Part shown: in pieces, positions 1 through 7,909 of the stretch | How positions within the stretch are numbered: the stretch's first letter is position 1 | Layout of the letters: the number at the start of each line of letters is the position of its first letter | Assembly (NCBI GenBank): GCA_019415705.1 | Contig: DXYS01000067.1 | Coordinates: forward strand, 1-19,944 | Source of the DNA: Bacteroidales bacterium | GTDB lineage: Bacteria > Bacteroidota > Bacteroidia > Bacteroidales > Muribaculaceae | DNA length: 19,944 nucleotides | Reading direction: 5' to 3' | Translations under genes and position numbers: made by a program | Notes under the pieces: generated by a model | Told to the model about the DNA's origin: nothing | The model's database searches: none | The model's input: only the letters and a program-made list of their open reading frames with translations

Positions 1-220
1 AGACTGAGTTCTTCAAACAAATCGCTAATTTTGCACTTGCCAGTTGAACCTGCACAGAAAAAATCGCGGCTTGAATTTTGCATTTATTTGCACAAATACT
101 TGCAAATTGTTTATAAATGTATTAATTTTACAGCGGTTATCTAAGAAAATGGCAACTTGCTAAAAAAAGCGAACCGTTTTTTCAAAAATATATATGTTTT
201 TATAGATTGTAGATTATTAG

Positions 221-253
221 AGGGCTCTGTCGCGAGATACAGCCCTTTTAACT
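221..253 (+). terminator. Rho-independent terminator upstream of the amylase
   Basis: The arms AGGGCT(C)TGT and ACAGCCCT pair across an 8-nt loop with one bulged C. The stem is followed by TTTTAACTTTTTT. It would stop plus-strand transcription arriving from the left of the window, insulating the amylase. Confidence 0.7.
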
Positions 254-284
254 TTTTTATACAGTCGTATTTGTCGGGATTCGC

Positions 285-292
285 TATTTTTG
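285..292 (+). promoter_or_regulatory. Bacteroidota -7 promoter box for the amylase
   Basis: TATTTTTG fits the TAnnTTTG consensus. Transcription would start near 299, giving an AT-rich leader of about 56 nt before the ATG at 355. I see no well-spaced -33 TTTG: the nearest, at 270-273, is too close. Confidence 0.5.
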
Positions 293-354
293 CCACAGAT
301 ATATCAGCATAGAGAGATTATCATACTTATATATTTATTTGTGTTTTATTTTTT

Positions 355-3135
355 ATGAAAAATCGTATACCATTGAAATCGGCAGTTTTTGTCATAGCCC
401 TGTTTTGTGCATTTGTGACAAGCGCCCAAATCGTGACTACATCACCGGTAATACTGCAACAGAGCAGCCCGGATGTCGTGCTCACCTATGACGCCGCCTC
501 CTCTGCGGGCAACCGTGGTCTCGCCGGACTGCCGGCGTCGGAGCCTGTTTACGCCCATATCGGTGTCATCACAAATCTAAGCAAAGACTGGGCGCATATT
601 GTCACTCCATGGCCCGAGCAGGACGGCTCCAACGCCGAGTCTGCCAATACGGCAAAAAACCGTCTGACGCGTGTCGCAGACAATACCTACACGCTGACAA
701 TCGGCGATATGCGCACATATTTCGGTGTCACCGACCCGAATGAGACTATCGAGCGGATTGCCATAGTCTTCCGTAACGCTGACGGCACGCGTACCGGCAA
801 AACCGCGTCAGACGGAGATATTTATGTCGATGTGCTGCCTGACGGTTTTGCGATGACGCTCACCTCTGACGCCGCGTCGACCGTCATCAGCGCGCCGACC
901 ACCATCACTTTCACCGTCAACACCACCGCAGCATCTGACATTACGCTGAGTGTCAATGACAAGAGCATTGCCACGGCATCGGCCGCCACACGCTTGGAGA
1001 AAGCATATGAGTTTGCGGCCAAAGGCTCTTACCGCGTGACGGCCACGGCTGTCAGCGGCGGCAAGACCTACACCGAGAGCATGTCGGTGACATGGCCGGA
1101 GCCCTCGTCGGCCAAGGATTATCCCGGCGGTGTGCCCGTGCAGGGTGCGGTGACCAATGCTGACGGCTCTGTGACATTCTGTCTCGCCGCCCCCGGTAAG
1201 CAGAGTGTGGCGCTCATCGGCGACTGGACCGGCTACGAGCTGACCGATGCCTCGGTAATGTATTATCAGGACTATCAGGGCAACCGCTATTTCCACACGA
1301 CCGTCACGGGCATCAACGACGGCAAGTATCACCCCTACTATTATCTCGTTGACGGACAGACCGCAGTCGGCGACCCCTATGCCCGTTTGGTGCTCGACCC
1401 CTACAGCGACAAATGGCTTGACAGCAGCATCTGGCCCGACATGCCGCGCTATCCCTATGAACGTTTTGACAATATCGTGATGGCGGCTTATCGCAGCGGT
1501 GCCGACGACTACAACTGGTCAGCCTTCAACATCCCCGCGCCCGAGACACTTGTGATCTACGAGATGCTTCTGCGCGACTTCACCGGCACTGACGGCGAGG
1601 CAAACGGCAACGGCACTCTCGCTCAAGCCATCGAGCGTCTGCCTTATCTCAAGGCATTGGGTGTCAATGCCGTCGAACTGATGCCGATTATGGAATTCAA
1701 CGGCAACAACTCGTGGGGCTATAACACTAACTTCTACTTCGCGCCTGACAAGGCTTACGGCAGCCCCGACGACTACCGACGCTTCATCGACCTCTGTCAT
1801 CAGAACGGCATAGCCGTCATACTCGACATCGTCTTCAACCAGAGCGACGGTCTGCATCCGTGGTATCAGATGTATCCTGTCGGATCAAATCCTTTCTATA
1901 ACGCTGTGGCTCCCCACGCTTACTCGGTGCTCAATGACTGGAATCAAGGAGGCAACCCGCTTGTCGAGCAGCAGTGGGCCGACGCCCTGCGTTACTGGCT
2001 GACGGCTTACAATGTCGACGGTTTCCGTTTTGACCTCGTCAAAGGTCTTGGCGACAACGACAGCTATAGCAACGGCACCGACGGCTACAACCAGTCGCGC
2101 ATAGACCGTATGAAACGTCTCCATGCCGTAATCAAGTCGGTCAAGCCTGATGCCATCCACATCAACGAGGACCTCGCCGGACCCGCCGAGGAGAAGGCTC
2201 TTGCAGCTGACGGCATGCTGCAGTGGGCCAATATCAATCGCGCCTCGGGACGCCTGACCTCGGGCTGGAACGACGGTGAGACAGGTATCAGCGGCACGCT
2301 GACCGGCGGTCAGCCCGTGTCGGCTTTCCTGTCATCACTTGACGGCGGCCGCCCGTGGGGCTCGACCGTGGCTTACGCCGAGAGCCACGACGAGCAGCGA
2401 CTCGGCTTCTACAACCTCAACGACGGCAAGAACGAGCGTATACGCGGCAACGCTGACCTGAGCGCAAGCCGTCTCGGAGCACTCGCCGTGGAGATGCTGA
2501 TGACACCCGGCCCCAAGATGATATGGCAGTTCGGTGAGCTCGGCGCCTCGCAGTCGACCAAGAATGACGACGGCGGCAACAACACCGACCCCAAGACCGT
2601 GCTGTGGTCGACCCTCTCACAGCCGCAGATCAAGGCCCTGCATGACTGTTATCAGGCCATGTGCTGTCTGCGCCGCGACAACCCCGACCTTTTCACGCAG
2701 TCTGCAACCTTCGAGACCTCAAACATCGATGATGTGCTGTCACTGCCGCGAGCCATGCGTCTGCGCGCCGGCGACAAAGAGGTGATTGCCTTGGTCAACA
2801 CGTCTATCACCACCATGGCCAAGACCGTCACGCTGCCTGTCGAGGTCATCAACGCCTCTAACTCGCGTCTGCTCTGCGCCTCGCCGCTCTATAAGGGCAC
2901 GCTGAGCGTCAGCGGCTCGACAGCCTCGGCCTCAGTGGCTGCGGGTGCTTACGCCGTCTATATCTCTGACGCTGTCACCTCGGGTATCGGCGACATTATG
3001 ACTGATGCTGTCACCGATGATGCTGACGCAGCAGATCCGTGCTGGTATAATCTGCAAGGCATCTCCCTCGGCGAAGAACGCCCGACAACGGCAGGTCTTT
3101 ATATCAACCGCGGCCGCAAAGTGCTTGTGAAATAA
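355..3135 (+). CDS. Secreted multidomain GH13 alpha-amylase family enzyme
   Basis: This 926-residue protein should hydrolyse alpha-1,4-linked glucans such as starch or glycogen outside the cytoplasm. A signal peptide covers about residues 1-24 (ending FVTSAQ). It is followed by a beta-rich module (about 25-165), an Ig-like stretch (about 168-248) and a CBM48-like early-set domain (about 255-355, with APGKQSVALIGDW). The GH13 barrel spans about 395-790. Region I is DIVFNQ (D491, N495), region II GFRFD gives the nucleophile D560, region III INEDL the acid/base E605, and region IV ESHDE the D679. Region I has Q496 where most GH13 enzymes have His. The tail (about 895-926: WYNLQG...GLYINRGRKVLVK) resembles the C-terminal motif of many Bacteroidales secreted proteins and T9SS sorting domains. 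The gene stands alone, with its own promoter and terminator, and no SusC/D pair is visible. The fold call is firm; whether it acts as amylase, neopullulanase or a related enzyme is open. Confidence 0.93.
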   Translation: MKNRIPLKSAVFVIALFCAFVTSAQIVTTSPVILQQSSPDVVLTYDAASSAGNRGLAGLPASEPVYAHIGVITNLSKDWAHIVTPWPEQDGSNAESANTAKNRLTRVADNTYTLTIGDMRTYFGVTDPNETIERIAIVFRNADGTRTGKTASDGDIYVDVLPDGFAMTLTSDAASTVISAPTTITFTVNTTAASDITLSVNDKSIATASAATRLEKAYEFAAKGSYRVTATAVSGGKTYTESMSVTWPEPSSAKDYPGGVPVQGAVTNADGSVTFCLAAPGKQSVALIGDWTGYELTDASVMYYQDYQGNRYFHTTVTGINDGKYHPYYYLVDGQTAVGDPYARLVLDPYSDKWLDSSIWPDMPRYPYERFDNIVMAAYRSGADDYNWSAFNIPAPETLVIYEMLLRDFTGTDGEANGNGTLAQAIERLPYLKALGVNAVELMPIMEFNGNNSWGYNTNFYFAPDKAYGSPDDYRRFIDLCHQNGIAVILDIVFNQSDGLHPWYQMYPVGSNPFYNAVAPHAYSVLNDWNQGGNPLVEQQWADALRYWLTAYNVDGFRFDLVKGLGDNDSYSNGTDGYNQSRIDRMKRLHAVIKSVKPDAIHINEDLAGPAEEKALAADGMLQWANINRASGRLTSGWNDGETGISGTLTGGQPVSAFLSSLDGGRPWGSTVAYAESHDEQRLGFYNLNDGKNERIRGNADLSASRLGALAVEMLMTPGPKMIWQFGELGASQSTKNDDGGNNTDPKTVLWSTLSQPQIKALHDCYQAMCCLRRDNPDLFTQSATFETSNIDDVLSLPRAMRLRAGDKEVIALVNTSITTMAKTVTLPVEVINASNSRLLCASPLYKGTLSVSGSTASASVAAGAYAVYISDAVTSGIGDIMTDAVTDDADAADPCWYNLQGISLGEERPTTAGLYINRGRKVLVK

Positions 3136-3157
3136 TTTTTTAGCTGAATAATAAAAA

Positions 3158-3198
3158 CGGGGCGGCCACACTGATTTGTGTAGCCGCTCCTGTTTTTT
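3158..3198. terminator. Bidirectional terminator between amylase and rodA
   Basis: The arms CGGGGCGGCCACAC and GTGTAGCCGCTCCTG pair, with some G-U and mismatches, around a short loop. On the plus strand the hairpin ends in TTTTTT; on the minus strand in TTTTTATTATT. It therefore serves both converging transcripts. The rodA stop codon (3197-3199) lies at its right edge. Confidence 0.85.
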
Positions 3199-4669
3199 AT
3201 CTGTTTGTCTCGTAGCGACGCGATGCGTCGATGCGTAACAGTATGAACAGCAGAATGGTAAAGCCCCAGAGCGACGAGCCGCCGTAACTGAAGAATGGCA
3301 ACGGGATGCCGATGACGGGACATAGCCCTATTACCATACCGATATTGATGCAGAAATGGAAGATGAAATAAGAGGCCACGCAGTAGCCGTAGACGCGTCC
3401 GAAAGGCTTGGGCTGGCGCTCGGCGATGCTTATAACTCTCAGTATTAACGCTACATAGAGCACAGTGACAGTGAGGGCGCCGAGGAAACCTTCCTCCTCG
3501 CCGATGGTGCAGAAGATGAAGTCAGTGTGCTGCTCGGGTACGTATTTGAGCTTGGTCTGCGTGCCGTTGAGAAATCCCTTGCCGGCGAAACCGCCAGAGC
3601 CGATGGCGATTTTTGACTGGTTGACATTGTAGCCGGCGCCGCGCAGGTCCTGCTCGATGCCGAGCACGACCTTGATGCGCATCTGCTGATGGGGCTGCAG
3701 GTGATTGAAGGCAAAGTTGACCGAGAACATGAATAACACCGAGAATGCGGCGGCTCCGACGGCTATCAGCATCTTGCGGCGACGGTGGCGTACCGACTCG
3801 ACGACGATGTAGATGCAACCGGCAAAAATAGCGCCTAATGTGATGGGCAGGGTGGGGATGTCCAAGCCGCACGGGCCGCTGAGTAGCCACTCGATGAGAC
3901 CGACGGCGGCAAAACCGATGAGCAGATTGCGGCCGATCTCGCCGCGGCGCGAATAGACCACCGACATACCCACCATTATGACCATGATGATGAGCATGAT
4001 GGCAAATTCGCCCGTCGGAATTCCCATGACGGTAGTCTCGGTAAATTTGACGGCCACGACAAATATCACAACCGCCAAAAGCGCGGCGAAAAGTATAAGT
4101 CCGCTCATGCCCTCGCGGTAGAGAACGAAGAAGAGGGCCATAAAGGCGAGCGCCGAGCCGGTCTCGTTCTGCGCCAGAATAAGCAGCACAGGCACAACGA
4201 TAATTGCCACCGCCCATACATAGTTGCGAAAGCTGGCGTTGAGCACAAACTGATAGCCGCTGAAAAGCTTGGCGAGGGCCAATGCAGTGGCAAACTTGGC
4301 GAACTCGGCCGGCTGAAGGCTCATTGAGCCGAACGATATCCACGAGCGCGAGCCCTTGATGTCGTGGGCCACAAAGGGCGTTATCAGCAGCAAAAGTAAT
4401 ACTATAATATATATAGGATAGGCATAGGTCTCATACATGCGAGCGTCTATAAGCAGGATGACGAAGCCGAGCATCAGCGCCATGCCTATCCAGCGTATCT
4501 GTTTGCCGGAGAACTCGTCGCCCGAGAACAGGCTCGCCTCGTCGAAGTCGTAGCTGGCGGCGTAGATGCTGATGACGCCTGCAATGACCATCGCAAGGTA
4601 GATTAACAGCGTGGGCCAGTCGATGTTACGCAGTATTGACTGCGTCTCACTTCTTCTTTGGGCTTGCAT
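3197..4669 (-). CDS. rodA: RodA, SEDS peptidoglycan glycosyltransferase of the elongasome
   Basis: RodA polymerises lipid II into glycan strands during side-wall growth, working with PBP2 in the inner membrane. The 490-residue protein is strongly hydrophobic with about ten or more membrane segments. SEDS motifs are visible: SLQPAEFAK (about 117-125), QNETGSA (167-173, standing for the usual QPDxGTA), QSKIAIGSGG (351-360), PEQHTDFIF (378-386) and PLPFFSYGGSS (456-466). It is longer than a typical RodA of about 370-400 residues. The extra length lies around 205-310 and includes additional hydrophobic segments and a basic stretch (RHRRRK, 294-299). The start ATG lies inside the 3' end of the PBP2 gene (23-nt overlap), so translation is probably coupled. 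It is the last gene of the purH-mre operon and ends at a bidirectional terminator. Confidence 0.95.
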   Translation of the reverse strand: MQAQRRSETQSILRNIDWPTLLIYLAMVIAGVISIYAASYDFDEASLFSGDEFSGKQIRWIGMALMLGFVILLIDARMYETYAYPIYIIVLLLLLITPFVAHDIKGSRSWISFGSMSLQPAEFAKFATALALAKLFSGYQFVLNASFRNYVWAVAIIVVPVLLILAQNETGSALAFMALFFVLYREGMSGLILFAALLAVVIFVVAVKFTETTVMGIPTGEFAIMLIIMVIMVGMSVVYSRRGEIGRNLLIGFAAVGLIEWLLSGPCGLDIPTLPITLGAIFAGCIYIVVESVRHRRRKMLIAVGAAAFSVLFMFSVNFAFNHLQPHQQMRIKVVLGIEQDLRGAGYNVNQSKIAIGSGGFAGKGFLNGTQTKLKYVPEQHTDFIFCTIGEEEGFLGALTVTVLYVALILRVISIAERQPKPFGRVYGYCVASYFIFHFCINIGMVIGLCPVIGIPLPFFSYGGSSLWGFTILLFILLRIDASRRYETNR

Positions 4670-5354
4670 ATATGATAGATGAGTTTAACATTTGTTCTTC
4701 CATATATTTTCGTTCGGGCGAGATGGAGCCGCGCAGATATTTCTCCATGACGAGGCTGCCGATTGGCACACCGAAAGTGGCGCCCCAGCCGCCGTTCTCG
4801 ACATAGACTGCGACGGCGATGCGCGGATTTTCGTAGGGGGCGAAGCCCATGAAGGCCGAGTGGTCTTTGCCGTGTGGATTCTGGGCTGTGCCCGTTTTGC
4901 CGGCGGCCTCGAAGTCGGGCATGGCGGCGCGTCGGCAGGTGCCGCCGGTGACAGCCATGCGCATGCCTTCGGCCACGTCGCCGTACCAGTGGGCTGCCAC
5001 GGTGGGCGTGCGGCGTTTGAGCAGGTCAGCCGGCATCTCCGTGCCGTGGATGTCTTTGACCACATGTGGCGTGATAAACCATCCGCGGTTGGCGATGGTG
5101 GCGCTTAGGTTGGCTATCTGCAGCGGCGTGGCGAGAATCTCGCCCTGACCGATTGAGACTGATATGATGGTGTTGGCGCTCCAGCGTCCTTCACGATAAA
5201 ATTTGTCGTAAAATTTGGCGTTCGGTAAAAAACCGCGGCTCTCGCCGGGCAGGTCTACGCCAAGACGGTAGCCGTAGCCCATTGATACGAGATGATTCTT
5301 CCAGACTTCAAAGGCATTGGCTGACGAGCCGTATTTAGAGCGTCGGTCAATCAT
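4647..5354 (-). CDS. mrdA: PBP2, C-terminal fragment in the shifted frame
   Basis: This is the C-terminal half of the transpeptidase domain: VSMGYGYRLGVDLPGE, IGQGEILATPLQIANLSATIANRG and AAGKTGTAQNPHGKDH with the KTG motif (4898-4890). Homologous sequence begins at about MIDRRSKYG. The frame stays open upstream to an ATG at 5441, but those extra 29 residues (starting MLSRLYQRR) are an out-of-frame reading of the 5' half and should not be counted. There is no natural start signal at 5354, so independent expression is doubtful. The 3' end overlaps rodA by 23 nt. Confidence 0.75.
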   Translation of the reverse strand: MIDRRSKYGSSANAFEVWKNHLVSMGYGYRLGVDLPGESRGFLPNAKFYDKFYREGRWSANTIISVSIGQGEILATPLQIANLSATIANRGWFITPHVVKDIHGTEMPADLLKRRTPTVAAHWYGDVAEGMRMAVTGGTCRRAAMPDFEAAGKTGTAQNPHGKDHSAFMGFAPYENPRIAVAVYVENGGWGATFGVPIGSLVMEKYLRGSISPERKYMEEQMLNSSIIYASPKKK

Positions 5355-6469
5355 GTCTGCAGGGCCGGTTTGAGAGGCAGAGGCGAGCCGTGTGCGTGGC
5401 AACCTACGCGCAGGCCTCCGTTGATATAGCCGTGATAGCACGGGTAAGCTGTGTTGAGGTCGATGATGCCTTCCTGAAGGAAAATCAGACCCTGAGTGGG
5501 CTTGAACGTCGAGCCGGGCGGGTAGGCGCCCATCAGCGCGCGGTCAAACAGAGGCCACGAGTCGTCATCGACGAGTTTGCGGTAATTCTCGCCGCGCTGG
5601 CGTCCGACGAGCAGGCGCGGGTCGTAGCTCGGGTTGGAGACCATGCAGAGAATCTCGCCGGTCGAAGGCTCGATGGCCACGACGGCGCCGCGTTTGTTGA
5701 CCATCAGTGACTCGGCGTACTCCTGAAGCTTGATATCCAAGCTCAGGCGCAGATCACGGCCCGAGACGGGGTCGACGTCATGGGCGCCGTTCTCATAGCG
5801 GCCCTGTATGCGGCCGCGGGCGTCGCGGATGAGTATCTCGACGCCTTTGACACCGCGCAGGTGCTCCTCATAGCTTTTTTCGACGCCGAGGTCGCCGGTG
5901 TAGTCGCCGGCGGCGTAGTAGGGGTCGCGCTCGATGTCGGTGGCCGAAACCTCACGGATGTTGCCGAGCACATTGGCTGCCGTCGGATGATTATACTGGC
6001 GCAGGATGCGTTTTTGTATGAAGAAGCCTGGGAAGCGGTAGAGTTTTTCCTGTAGTCGGCCGTAGTCCTGCGACGAGAGCTGGGCAATCAGGCGCTGGGG
6101 CGTGTATGACGAGTAGCCGGGGTTGAGGCGCTTGTCGCGCATGTCCTCAAAGCGCTTGACGAGCTGCTCGGGGGTGATGTTGAGCGTGCGGCAGAAGTCG
6201 AGCGTGTCGAAAGGCTGAACGTCGCGCGGTATGAGCATGACGTCGTAGGCCGGCTGGTTGTAGACGACGAGCTCGCCGTTGCGGTCATATATGAGGCCGC
6301 GCGAGGGGTAGACTGTTTTCTTGAGAAAGGCGTTTGAGTCGGCCGAACGTTTATAGCGCTCGTCATTTATCTGCAGGTCAAAGAGCCGTATTAGATAAAT
6401 GATGGCTATCAGCACGATAAATCCGCCGATGACATATTTGCGTTTTTCTAAATTATAGTTTTTTCTCAC
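5351..6469 (-). CDS. mrdA: PBP2, N-terminal reading frame (372 residues)
   Basis: This frame carries a short cytoplasmic tail, one membrane anchor (about residues 12-32) and the PBP dimerisation/pedestal domain, including PSRGLIYDRNGELVVYNQP (about 55-73). It then enters the transpeptidase domain up to and past the nucleophile motif STFK (S320). It stops after ALQT with no SxN or KTG motif, so it cannot be catalytic alone. The ATG overlaps the end of mreD by 17 nt. The adjoining rodA and mre genes show full conserved motifs, so the damage is local. Confidence 0.85.
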   Translation of the reverse strand: MRKNYNLEKRKYVIGGFIVLIAIIYLIRLFDLQINDERYKRSADSNAFLKKTVYPSRGLIYDRNGELVVYNQPAYDVMLIPRDVQPFDTLDFCRTLNITPEQLVKRFEDMRDKRLNPGYSSYTPQRLIAQLSSQDYGRLQEKLYRFPGFFIQKRILRQYNHPTAANVLGNIREVSATDIERDPYYAAGDYTGDLGVEKSYEEHLRGVKGVEILIRDARGRIQGRYENGAHDVDPVSGRDLRLSLDIKLQEYAESLMVNKRGAVVAIEPSTGEILCMVSNPSYDPRLLVGRQRGENYRKLVDDDSWPLFDRALMGAYPPGSTFKPTQGLIFLQEGIIDLNTAYPCYHGYINGGLRVGCHAHGSPLPLKPALQT

Positions 6470-6974
6470 GTCGTCTGAATGATAGGCTGTCGACTGCGTA
6501 AATCAAAATAAAGGTGAACAGTGTGCTGCAGACCGTGCGCAGGATGAGGAGGCGGAAGTTGAAGAACTGGAAGGCCTCGATTGCAAATACACACAGACAG
6601 TATATGAAGACCATAGTCAGCATGTATTTTGTATATGCGGCCGGCCCCATGGTGCGTATTGACGGGCACTGGCCCGAGAGGTCGTCGTCAAGCGACATGT
6701 AGAGGTGGAAGACCGGGCGACGGCAGACGGCGAGGATGGTGCAGGCGAGGGCGTTCATGCCGGGCGTGTCGGAGAAAATGTCGACGGCGAGGCCTGTTAA
6801 GAATCCTACGGTCATGGCCCAGTTGGGGCTGAGCGTTATGGGCAGTCTTATGATAAGGTAGATAAAAACGATCGGCAGGGCCACGCTGAAGAGTATCAGG
6901 TTGTTGAAGATAACAGCCTGAGCGGGCACGAGCAGAATGAAAAGCATGATGAATGTCAGTGTGGTCTTGCTCAT
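6453..6974 (-). CDS. mreD: MreD, rod-shape-determining membrane protein
   Basis: A 173-residue, highly hydrophobic protein with about five membrane segments and a basic C-terminus (SFRRREKKL). Size, topology and position between mreC and the PBP2 gene identify it, since MreD sequences are poorly conserved. MreD links MreC, PBP2 and RodA in the elongasome. The ATG overlaps the mreC stop by 4 nt (ATGA, 6974-6971), and its end overlaps the PBP2 start by 17 nt, so translation is probably coupled. Confidence 0.88.
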   Translation of the reverse strand: MSKTTLTFIMLFILLVPAQAVIFNNLILFSVALPIVFIYLIIRLPITLSPNWAMTVGFLTGLAVDIFSDTPGMNALACTILAVCRRPVFHLYMSLDDDLSGQCPSIRTMGPAAYTKYMLTMVFIYCLCVFAIEAFQFFNFRLLILRTVCSTLFTFILIYAVDSLSFRRREKKL

Positions 6975-7831
6975 TTTGCCGTGGTTTTATCGTTAGGTGT
7001 GCGACCTTCGACTTCTGCGAGTTCATCGCCGTAATTGTTTACTACAATCTGCACGTTGCTCAGGGTCGTGAAGTCGGCGAACAGACGGACATCGAGGGTG
7101 AAGAAATTCTCGTTGTGCTCGCGGTTGTCGTCGAGTATGACGCCGACCGGCAGACCGGGCGGGAAGACGGCCGAGTAACCGCTTGTGACCACGGTGTCGC
7201 CGGGATGGAAGACCGTGTGGCGTGGAAGCTCCTCGAGCAGAGCGCGTGTCGGGTCATTGCCGTCCCAGACGAGCGAGCCGAAGTGGTCGCTGCCTTTTAT
7301 TTTACATGACAGACGAAAATCGGGATTAAGCAGCGAGATTACACGCGCACTGTGGTCGGAGGTGACGCTGACGATGCCGACAACGCCGTTCTGGTCTATC
7401 ACTCCCAACTCGGGGCGGACGCCGTCGAGCCGTCCCTTGTTGACGGTCAGATAGTTGTATGGTCTCGAAACGCTGTTGTTTATTACGTGGGCTACGATGA
7501 AATCAAAATGGTCGATGCCGCTGTCGACACGCATCGTGTCTTTGTAGACAAGTTCGGCGTAGCTCTGCAGACGCTCACGCAAGTTGATTACCTCTTTCTC
7601 TAAAACGGCGTTGCGGCGGTTGAGGTCCTCGTTGATGTCGTGCAGGTTGAAGTAAGATGTGACATTGTTGCTGACATCGTAGACGGCAGAGGATACGGCA
7701 TTGGCAGAAGTCAGATAGACGTGGCGCTGATAGGGGTTGTCATGAAACAGCAGCATACAGCTTATCACCACATAGAATGTGAAGACAAACCATTTGCTGT
7801 TGCGTATGAAAAAGTTAAAGAGCTCGCGCAC
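6971..7831 (-). CDS. mreC: MreC, elongasome scaffold protein
   Basis: A 286-residue bitopic protein. A membrane segment lies at about residues 13-30, followed by a charged coiled-coil stretch (about 62-95: DINEDLNRRNAVLEKEVINLRE). The periplasmic beta domain has typical MreC features: YNYLTVNKGRLDGVRPELGVIDQNGVVGIV, LSCKIKGSDHFGSLVW and a GDTVVTSGYSAVFPPGLPVGVI-type segment. MreC binds PBP2 and organises side-wall synthesis. A 78-nt spacer separates it from mreB, while it overlaps mreD by 4 nt. I see no strong terminator in that spacer, so the operon probably reads through. Confidence 0.93.
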   Translation of the reverse strand: MRELFNFFIRNSKWFVFTFYVVISCMLLFHDNPYQRHVYLTSANAVSSAVYDVSNNVTSYFNLHDINEDLNRRNAVLEKEVINLRERLQSYAELVYKDTMRVDSGIDHFDFIVAHVINNSVSRPYNYLTVNKGRLDGVRPELGVIDQNGVVGIVSVTSDHSARVISLLNPDFRLSCKIKGSDHFGSLVWDGNDPTRALLEELPRHTVFHPGDTVVTSGYSAVFPPGLPVGVILDDNREHNENFFTLDVRLFADFTTLSNVQIVVNNYGDELAEVEGRTPNDKTTAK

Positions 7832-7909
7832 TTGTCAGACATGTGATATGCCGGAGTCGGCGGCCGGGCTTCCACCTGATTTCTCGGCATGAGACCGGCC
7901 GCGATGCCG

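Larger units (their letters stand above)
1..354. other. AT-rich intergenic spacer upstream of the amylase
   Basis: No convincing complete gene lies here. Frame 3 from base 3 reads TEFFKQIANFALAS and then a TGA at 45-47. This could be the C-terminal tail of a gene beginning outside the window, but 14 residues are too few to decide. Bases 26-33 (TAATTTTG) match the Bacteroidota -7 box. Bases 60-125 repeat TTTGCA/TTGCA-like words without a clear function. A hairpin terminator lies at 221-250 and a promoter box for the amylase at 285-292. Confidence 0.6.
4647..6469 (-). pseudogene. mrdA: PBP2 (mrdA) locus, broken by an internal deletion and frameshift
   Basis: Read as one gene, this locus encodes the class B transpeptidase PBP2, which crosslinks peptidoglycan with RodA. 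The 5' reading frame ends at a TGA (5353-5351) straight after GSPLPLKPALQT. The rest of the protein continues in another frame from MIDRRSKYG (5354). Joined, the parts give 372 + 235 residues, about 12 short of a normal PBP2 of about 620. In transpeptidases the residues after this point hold the second active-site motif SxN (SxD in E. coli PBP2), normally about 55 residues after the SxxK serine. Here that place coincides exactly with the break. The first motif STFK (S320, bases 5512-5501) and the third, KTG (4898-4890), are intact. A loss of 3n+1 bases, probably about 37, would explain both the missing motif and the frame change. This may be a real lesion or an assembly or sequencing artefact; the sequence alone cannot tell. 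Confidence 0.85.

Noticed and set aside
808..1332. Long antisense frames inside the amylase, rodA, GH43 and manA genes
   Set aside because: They are shadows caused by GC-rich codon use. They have no family motifs, and the opposite-strand proteins are well supported.
3522..4343. A 273-residue frame overlapping rodA on the same strand
   Set aside because: It is a frame-shifted reading rich in Arg, His and Cys, while the RodA frame keeps all SEDS motifs.
5345..5362. Programmed ribosomal frameshift in the PBP2 gene
   Set aside because: There is no slippery heptamer or obvious downstream structure, and a frameshift would not supply the missing SxN residues.
5351..5441. A separate gene starting at 5441 with its own N-terminus
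   Set aside because: The first 29 residues of that frame are an out-of-frame reading of the PBP2 5' half. Recognisable PBP2 sequence begins only at about 5354.
7832..7909. Terminator between mreB and mreC
   Set aside because: The spacer has GC-rich inverted stretches (GGCCGG-type) but no T tract, and these genes are normally co-transcribed.
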